Of a DNA stretch of 11,443 nucleotides, positions 7,487 to 11,443 are shown one piece after another; the first letter of the stretch is position 1; each line of letters starts with the position of its first letter. The DNA lies in NCBI GenBank assembly GCA_014925825.1, contig JACGCK010000608.1, positions 1 to 11,443 of the forward strand. Direction: 5' to 3'. A model generated the notes under the pieces. It was not told where the DNA came from, did no database searches, and saw only the letters and a list, made by a program, of their open reading frames with translations. Position numbers and translations under genes: made by a program. The DNA comes from Pholiota molesta (taxonomy: Eukaryota > Basidiomycota > Agaricomycetes > Agaricales > Strophariaceae).

Positions 7487-10080
7487 CTAAATCCCCGTCA
7501 TCCGCCTCCTCATCTGCCGCCACCAATGCCGCACGAACCATAACAAAATGACTACAATCAACGTCGAGAGCGCGAGCACAATCCCAAACAAGTTGTACTT
7601 TTTCCCGGGCAAGTTGGTTGGGATCGTGACGTTCAACGAAAACACACCTGACCCGAGCCGGCCCAGTCAATCTGATGTCGGAAGGAGGCACGAAAGAAGG
7701 ACATACCGATTAAGGGCTGTATACAGAGGCCGGAGATACTGACGATGGAGAGCAGCAGCAAGTTCTTGTCCATCCCGCCTTTTGCTCTCTCGGATTCCGA
7801 ACGCAGCTGTGCGAGATACGTGGGGTGTGATTGACTCAGCATTCGCTCGTAATGCACCAGCGCGTTCTGCAGTGTCAGAATATGATCTGCAGACAGAAAT
7901 AAAAGTATCAGAAACGCGGTACAATAGTAACCCAACGCGCCTTCGCCGCCAACACCACATAACGAACGGCGCAAGGCCAAAAGACGACGCACCCTGCACA
8001 TCGCCCATATAAACCGCCACCTCCAGCTCCTCGCTCCCATGCACCCCCGCGCCCGCCTTCGCCAGCCGCTTCCGGATCTGCGTCACCACATCCGACTTGG
8101 TCGCCAGCAGCCGGCCCAGCACCGTCACGAGCTTGCGCGTCCGCGCCATCCTTCTCAGCGTCGTCTGCCGCGCGCTCGGGAGCGACTCCGCCTTCGCCCA
8201 CCACAGCGCGCGCCACCCATTACCGACGTGGCGCTTCAGGCGGCGGTAGAGCAGGCGCGGGGAGAGGCGCGGGGAGACGAAGCGCGGGCGGTAGGCCTCG
8301 CGCAGTTTCTCGGCCGAGGTGTAGTATTTCTGCAGGCCCATCGCGACGTCTTTGGCTTCCTTGTCGTCGCCTTGCTGTTCTTTTTCTTCCTGGGAACGCT
8401 TTCCCATAATAGAGCTTTGCAGCGAGTCAGACTTGAGCTCCGTTTCGAACGGCAGCATGATAGATTCATGGCTGGAGGTTTGTTGGGGCCGATAGTGGAC
8501 ACAGGGTGCACCGCAGAAACTGATTCAAAGTCGCCTAGATAGTAGACCATATTGTCGATGGCAGTCACCTCCTTTTCTATTTCTTGTAGGAAAGGAAAGA
8601 AGGAATCCACGATGGAATCCAGGATGTCATGGGCTATCCAATCTTCATACAAGTCGTGGACATGAAATTGTATTCAGAAAGGGTCAGAAGGGAGGCTAAC
8701 CTGATGACATATTAATCACTTGTTCCAACAACACCATCCTATTCCGTACACGGTCCGTATGTTCTGATACATCTGTGAAATGAAACTGAAAGGTATCAAT
8801 GAATGTACAGGGTGACAATAAAATATACACGCACACAGCATATTCCATCCTTGAAAACGGCCAAGTATACATTCGCCTCTCCAATAGAGCTATCGTCAGT
8901 AGGGAGGCTCTTGAGAAATCCAAGGGTATCTTTGAAGCCTGCTTCTCGTTGGACTTTCTCTCTCGTCGCCTGGCTCTCGATCGCCCTAAACGAGATAAAG
9001 TAATAACCAAGCTTGCTGAAAACCTCCAGCTTCTCGCGCGGATCCTGCTGGAGAATATCCTCCAGTGTCAATGGATGTATATGCAAAACCTACAGGCAAA
9101 GCTTGATATTAAAAACAGGAGGCAACATACACCCAACACACCTTTCCGATGGCTCGCAAATCGGCCCACGTGGGGTTAGCTACGTCCAGAAACCAGGCCT
9201 TAGGTTTCTGTTCAGCTTTCGCCTGAGGTTCCTCCAAGATGGTGGTGGGCTTAGGCCGCCTACCCACACCGCGCATCCCCGGAACTGCCCGATGCTTGCC
9301 CTTCTTACCTCTCGCCGCCGCCGCGGCCAGGGTCAGCTCGGGCGGTTGGCCGGAGGAGCCGTCATCCTCTGCCTGCGCCTCAAAATAGAGCTCGGACGGG
9401 GGCTCCGGACGTTCCGCAGATTGCGCACGTTTCGCCCTTGGTCGGTTTTTGTGGTTGTTCCGTCCAGGCCTACGCGTCGCGAGGTCGAGCTGATTCAGAA
9501 CCAGCGGCAGCGAAGTTGTCCAGGTGATCCGGCGGTCTGTTCCTTCATCTCGCGAGATGAGCTCGCCCACCGCTCCGCTGGGTGGTTGCGGCACTGCCGG
9601 CATGAAGGAGGGCGGTAGGTATAGGGCAAATTTCCTCGGGATCTGCCTCGACATCTCCAGGGCCTTCATGCGTGTTATGCGGGCTGCGATGTCGCGCTCG
9701 GACTGGTAAGTGCGCAGCGAGGACACGCTGCGGAAGTTCCTCCGCCTCCGGCGTGCGATCTGGGATTTCGTGAGGGTGACGATGGAGGAACATGACGATG
9801 ACGAGGATGAAGAACTCGACGACGAGCCAGATGAGACCGAGGAGGCACCACGGACGTTCCGACCCCACCGTGCGATTGCGAGCTCGAGCTTGGCGGCAAT
9901 GGCGCCTAGTCGGCGGCCAGCCAGGAAGGACGATGAAGACGAGGACGAAGAAGAATCGGAGGTAGCGGTGGAGATGGACAAGATGGAGGGGGCGGTCCCC
10001 GGACCGTGGACATCGTCATGAGCAGGCGGCTCGCCGCGATAGATGTCGTGGTCGTCGAGGTGCTCAGTGTGCACGGACAT
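7487..10080 (-). CDS. CorA-family magnesium transporter (fungal type)
   Basis: A CorA-like divalent-cation channel, expected to import Mg2+ across the plasma or vacuolar membrane. Minus-strand exons: 10080..9142, 9089..8835, 8785..8701, 8642..about 8503, about 8437..7993, 7886..7707, 7647..7487, giving about 734 residues. The first about 290 residues are disordered, with two poly-serine tracts and basic stretches. The CorA domain then begins with WFLDVANPTWADLRAIGK, followed by LHIHPLTLEDILQQDPREK, KLGYYFISFRAIE, VYLAVFKDGICC and HTDRVRNRMVLLEQVI. Later come LRRMARTRKLVTVLGRLLATKSD and DHILTLQNALVHYERMLSQS. Two transmembrane helices end the protein: NLLLLSIVSISGLCIQPLIG and, after the loop, LFGIVLALSTLIVVILLWFV, with a basic tail. 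The loop motif reads SLN (VFSLNVTIP) where CorA proteins usually have GMN. The exon 4/5 join is uncertain: three phase-0 donors (8520, 8511, 8502) could pair with the acceptor ending at 8438, but a single lost base would also explain it. Confidence 0.9.
9779..9846 (-). repeat. Poly-serine low-complexity tract in CorA N-terminus
   Basis: The coding strand uses a mix of TCG, TCC, TCA, TCT and AGT codons to give a run of about ten serines, flanked by further Ser. Mixed codons argue against a pure trinucleotide expansion and for selection on serine content. On the plus strand it reads as a GA-rich stretch. Confidence 0.75.
9926..9958 (-). repeat. Second poly-serine tract in CorA N-terminus
   Basis: A run of nine serines follows ATSD, again with mixed TCN codons. 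It lies in the disordered N-terminal extension before the CorA domain. Tracts of this type may be length-polymorphic between strains. Confidence 0.75.
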
Positions 10081-10256
10081 TATCTGGACGGGGAGGGGGC
10101 GTGGAGCAGCGGCGTCTGATCATGAGGGTATGCAGGTGGAAGCCGTGTCGTTTTCCCGCAACTTTGCCAGTGCGCTATTTTGGTACCTTCCCACGTTTAA
10201 TCTTAGCTGAATCTCGTCCCTTGCAATGATCGACAGTACCCTCACCACCCTGAGCC
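10081..10256. promoter_or_regulatory. Divergent promoter between CorA and aldehyde dehydrogenase genes
   Basis: Only 176 bp separate the two ATGs, so this must contain both core promoters and 5' UTRs. No convincing TATA box is seen on either strand. Pyrimidine-rich stretches just before the minus-strand ATG are compatible with a fungal CT-rich initiation region. Confidence 0.45.
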
Positions 10257-10267
10257 ATGGCCCCTGA
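10226..10267 (+). other. Possible upstream ORF overlapping the aldehyde dehydrogenase start
   Basis: ATG at 10226 opens a 13-codon frame ending at TGA 10265-10267, out of frame with and overlapping the main ATG at 10257. The main ATG has a strong context (GCCATGG), so leaky scanning could allow its use. The transcription start is not known. Confidence 0.3.
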
Positions 10268-11443
10268 AATTCAGACCACCATCACCCCGCACAGCCAGCA
10301 GCCCTACATTCAACGCACCTACCCATCCGACGCCGAGCTCGATGCCCACATCGCACGCGCTGCCGAGGCGCAGAAGAGCTGGAGCAAGGTTCCTCTCGAG
10401 GAGAGAATCGCGATAGGGAGGAAGTTCATGGTGAGTAACGCAAACATCCCAAGCGAGTGTGATTGAATACTATATACTGGCGTCACTCAGGACGAGTTCA
10501 AGAAGATGAGCGAGGAGATTCCAGAGGAACTCACTATGCAGATGGGCAGGTGCGTCTATCATTTGTAATTTTTGTCAATGTTCCATCCTCACTCATAACA
10601 CAATCGTCCCAACAGACCCATCTCCCAAGGTGCAGGTGAAATACGCGGCACACTCGAACGTGCCTCTTATATGCTCGACATCGCCGCCTCCAGCCTCGCC
10701 GATGTCTCTCTCGCCAACACAGATAAGCCCGGTTTCAAGCGCTGGATCAAGCGCGTGCCTATCGGCGTCGTACTTGTCATCGCTCCATGGAAGTGCGTCT
10801 AGCCCTATCTCCCCATTCGATCGAAAAAAAACTAATAATTAAACGAATGTCCTAATCTAATCTTATCATCATGCTTCCTTACTTACAGCCATCAACTCCG
10901 TCCTCCAGCGCTCCTCGCAGGAAACTCTGTCCTTCTCAAACCCTCCCTCAAACACCACTCACCGCCGAACGCTTCGCCCTTGCCTTGACCGCGCGGGTGC
11001 CTCCCGATGCCTGCAGGTCTCCACCTGAGCGTGGCGCAGACAAGCAGTGTCGTCGCAACAAGCGCGTGGCTTTACCAGCTTACTGGCAGTGTGAAAGGCG
11101 GTCGGGAGGTGCAGAGAGTGAGCTGGGAAGGTGGGTTTGGTGGGGTCGCTTTGGAGGTGGGCTACCTGATTGGTTTGTCATGCTAAGAAATTATGCTCAT
11201 TATTTTTATTTGGATAGCTTGGGGGCAAGGATCCTGCGTATGTGAGGCCCGATGCTGACTTGGCATATACGGTTGGTGAGATTGCTGATGGTATGTCTTG
11301 CGCTTTCATTGTGTGTACAATTCTAATGTCTAAATTTCAGGTGCGTTCTTCAACTCAGGACAGAGTTGTTGCGCCATAGAGGTACGTATATACATGCAGC
11401 TTGATATCGATGCCGTCTTATGGTTTTATCTAGAGGGTCTATG
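10257..11443 (+). CDS. Aldehyde dehydrogenase (5' part; runs off the window; exon 4 frame-broken)
   Basis: An NAD(P)-dependent aldehyde dehydrogenase that oxidises an aldehyde to its acid. Exons: 10257..10430, 10491..10549, 10616..10792, about 10875 or 10889..11156, 11218..11290, 11341..11381, 11434..11443 (cut by the window end). Residues from exons 1-3 show AAEAQKSWSKVPLEERI, a QMGRPISQGAGEIRGTLERA segment and VPIGVVLVIAPWN, the usual ALDH entry to the cofactor fold. Exon 4 carries ALLAGNSVLLKPS, TPLTAERFALALT and TGSVKGGREVQRV, but in shifting frames. The catalytic Glu lies in ALE|LGGKDPAYV across an intron, and the nucleophile Cys in FFNSGQSCCAIE. Between about 10880 and 11082 the homologous segments jump frame at least seven times, each time by one lost base. 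Splice sites and exons on both sides are intact. The substrate is not determinable. Downstream exons lie beyond 11443. Confidence 0.88.

Noticed and set aside
8039..8542. Plus-strand Arg-rich open frame of 167 codons
   Set aside because: It lies opposite CorA exon 5, which has clear conserved motifs. The high GC of that exon leaves the antisense frame open.
9545..9868. Minus-strand frame with a hydrophobic helix-like stretch (LIWLVVEFFILVIVMFL)
   Set aside because: It is an out-of-frame reading of the poly-serine codons in CorA exon 1. TCN-rich DNA shifted by one base gives Val/Leu/Ile/Phe, so the membrane-like look is an artefact.
9710..10021. Plus-strand open frame giving a Glu/Asp-rich acidic protein
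   Set aside because: It is the antisense of the poly-serine region of the CorA gene. GA-rich complement of serine codons yields acidic residues by chance, and there is no promoter or homology.
729..11443. A metabolic cluster joining the dehydrogenase, cupin and aldehyde dehydrogenase
   Set aside because: PEX16, CorA and an unrelated coiled-coil gene lie among them, strands are mixed, and no backbone synthase, transporter for the product or pathway regulator is present.

Overview
The window looks like nuclear DNA from a filamentous basidiomycete, probably an agaricomycete. Its genes are dense and split by many short GT-AG introns (mostly 49-80 nt, often with a CTNAN-like branch site). Its proteins have a fungal character: PEX16, a fungal-type CorA magnesium channel, a classical SDR and an aldehyde dehydrogenase. 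I saw no tRNA, rRNA, transposon, CRISPR array or bacterial-style operon.

Layout: (1) 1-703 holds no gene I can support. (2) 729-1809 (+) is a six-exon short-chain dehydrogenase whose motifs match fungal L-rhamnose 1-dehydrogenases. (3) 3251-2363 (-) is a five-exon single-cupin protein. (4) 5164-3657 (-) is PEX16, a peroxisome biogenesis protein in six exons, with one apparent missing base near 4608. (5) 5401-7036 (+) is a four-exon gene for an unrecognised 437-residue protein with a C-terminal coiled coil. (6) 10080-7487 (-) is a CorA-family Mg2+ transporter in about seven exons, with one unresolved junction near 8503-8438. (7) 10257-11443 (+) is the 5' part of an aldehyde dehydrogenase that runs off the window. 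Its fourth exon contains at least seven apparent single-base losses.

Genes 4/5 and 6/7 are divergent pairs with very short shared promoters (236 and 176 bp). Genes 5 and 6 converge over a 450-bp gap. The genes do not form an obvious pathway. A rhamnose dehydrogenase and an aldehyde dehydrogenase could both act in sugar or aldehyde oxidation, but four unrelated genes lie between them, so I do not call a cluster.

No exotic new system is evident. The most useful observations concern sequence integrity. Reading-frame breaks in PEX16, in the ALDH and possibly in CorA all have the direction of a single lost base. That points to deletion-biased sequencing or assembly error more than to true pseudogenes. 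Other points of interest are a CorA ion-selectivity motif reading Ser-Leu-Asn where Gly-Met-Asn is usual, and the uncharacterised coiled-coil protein.
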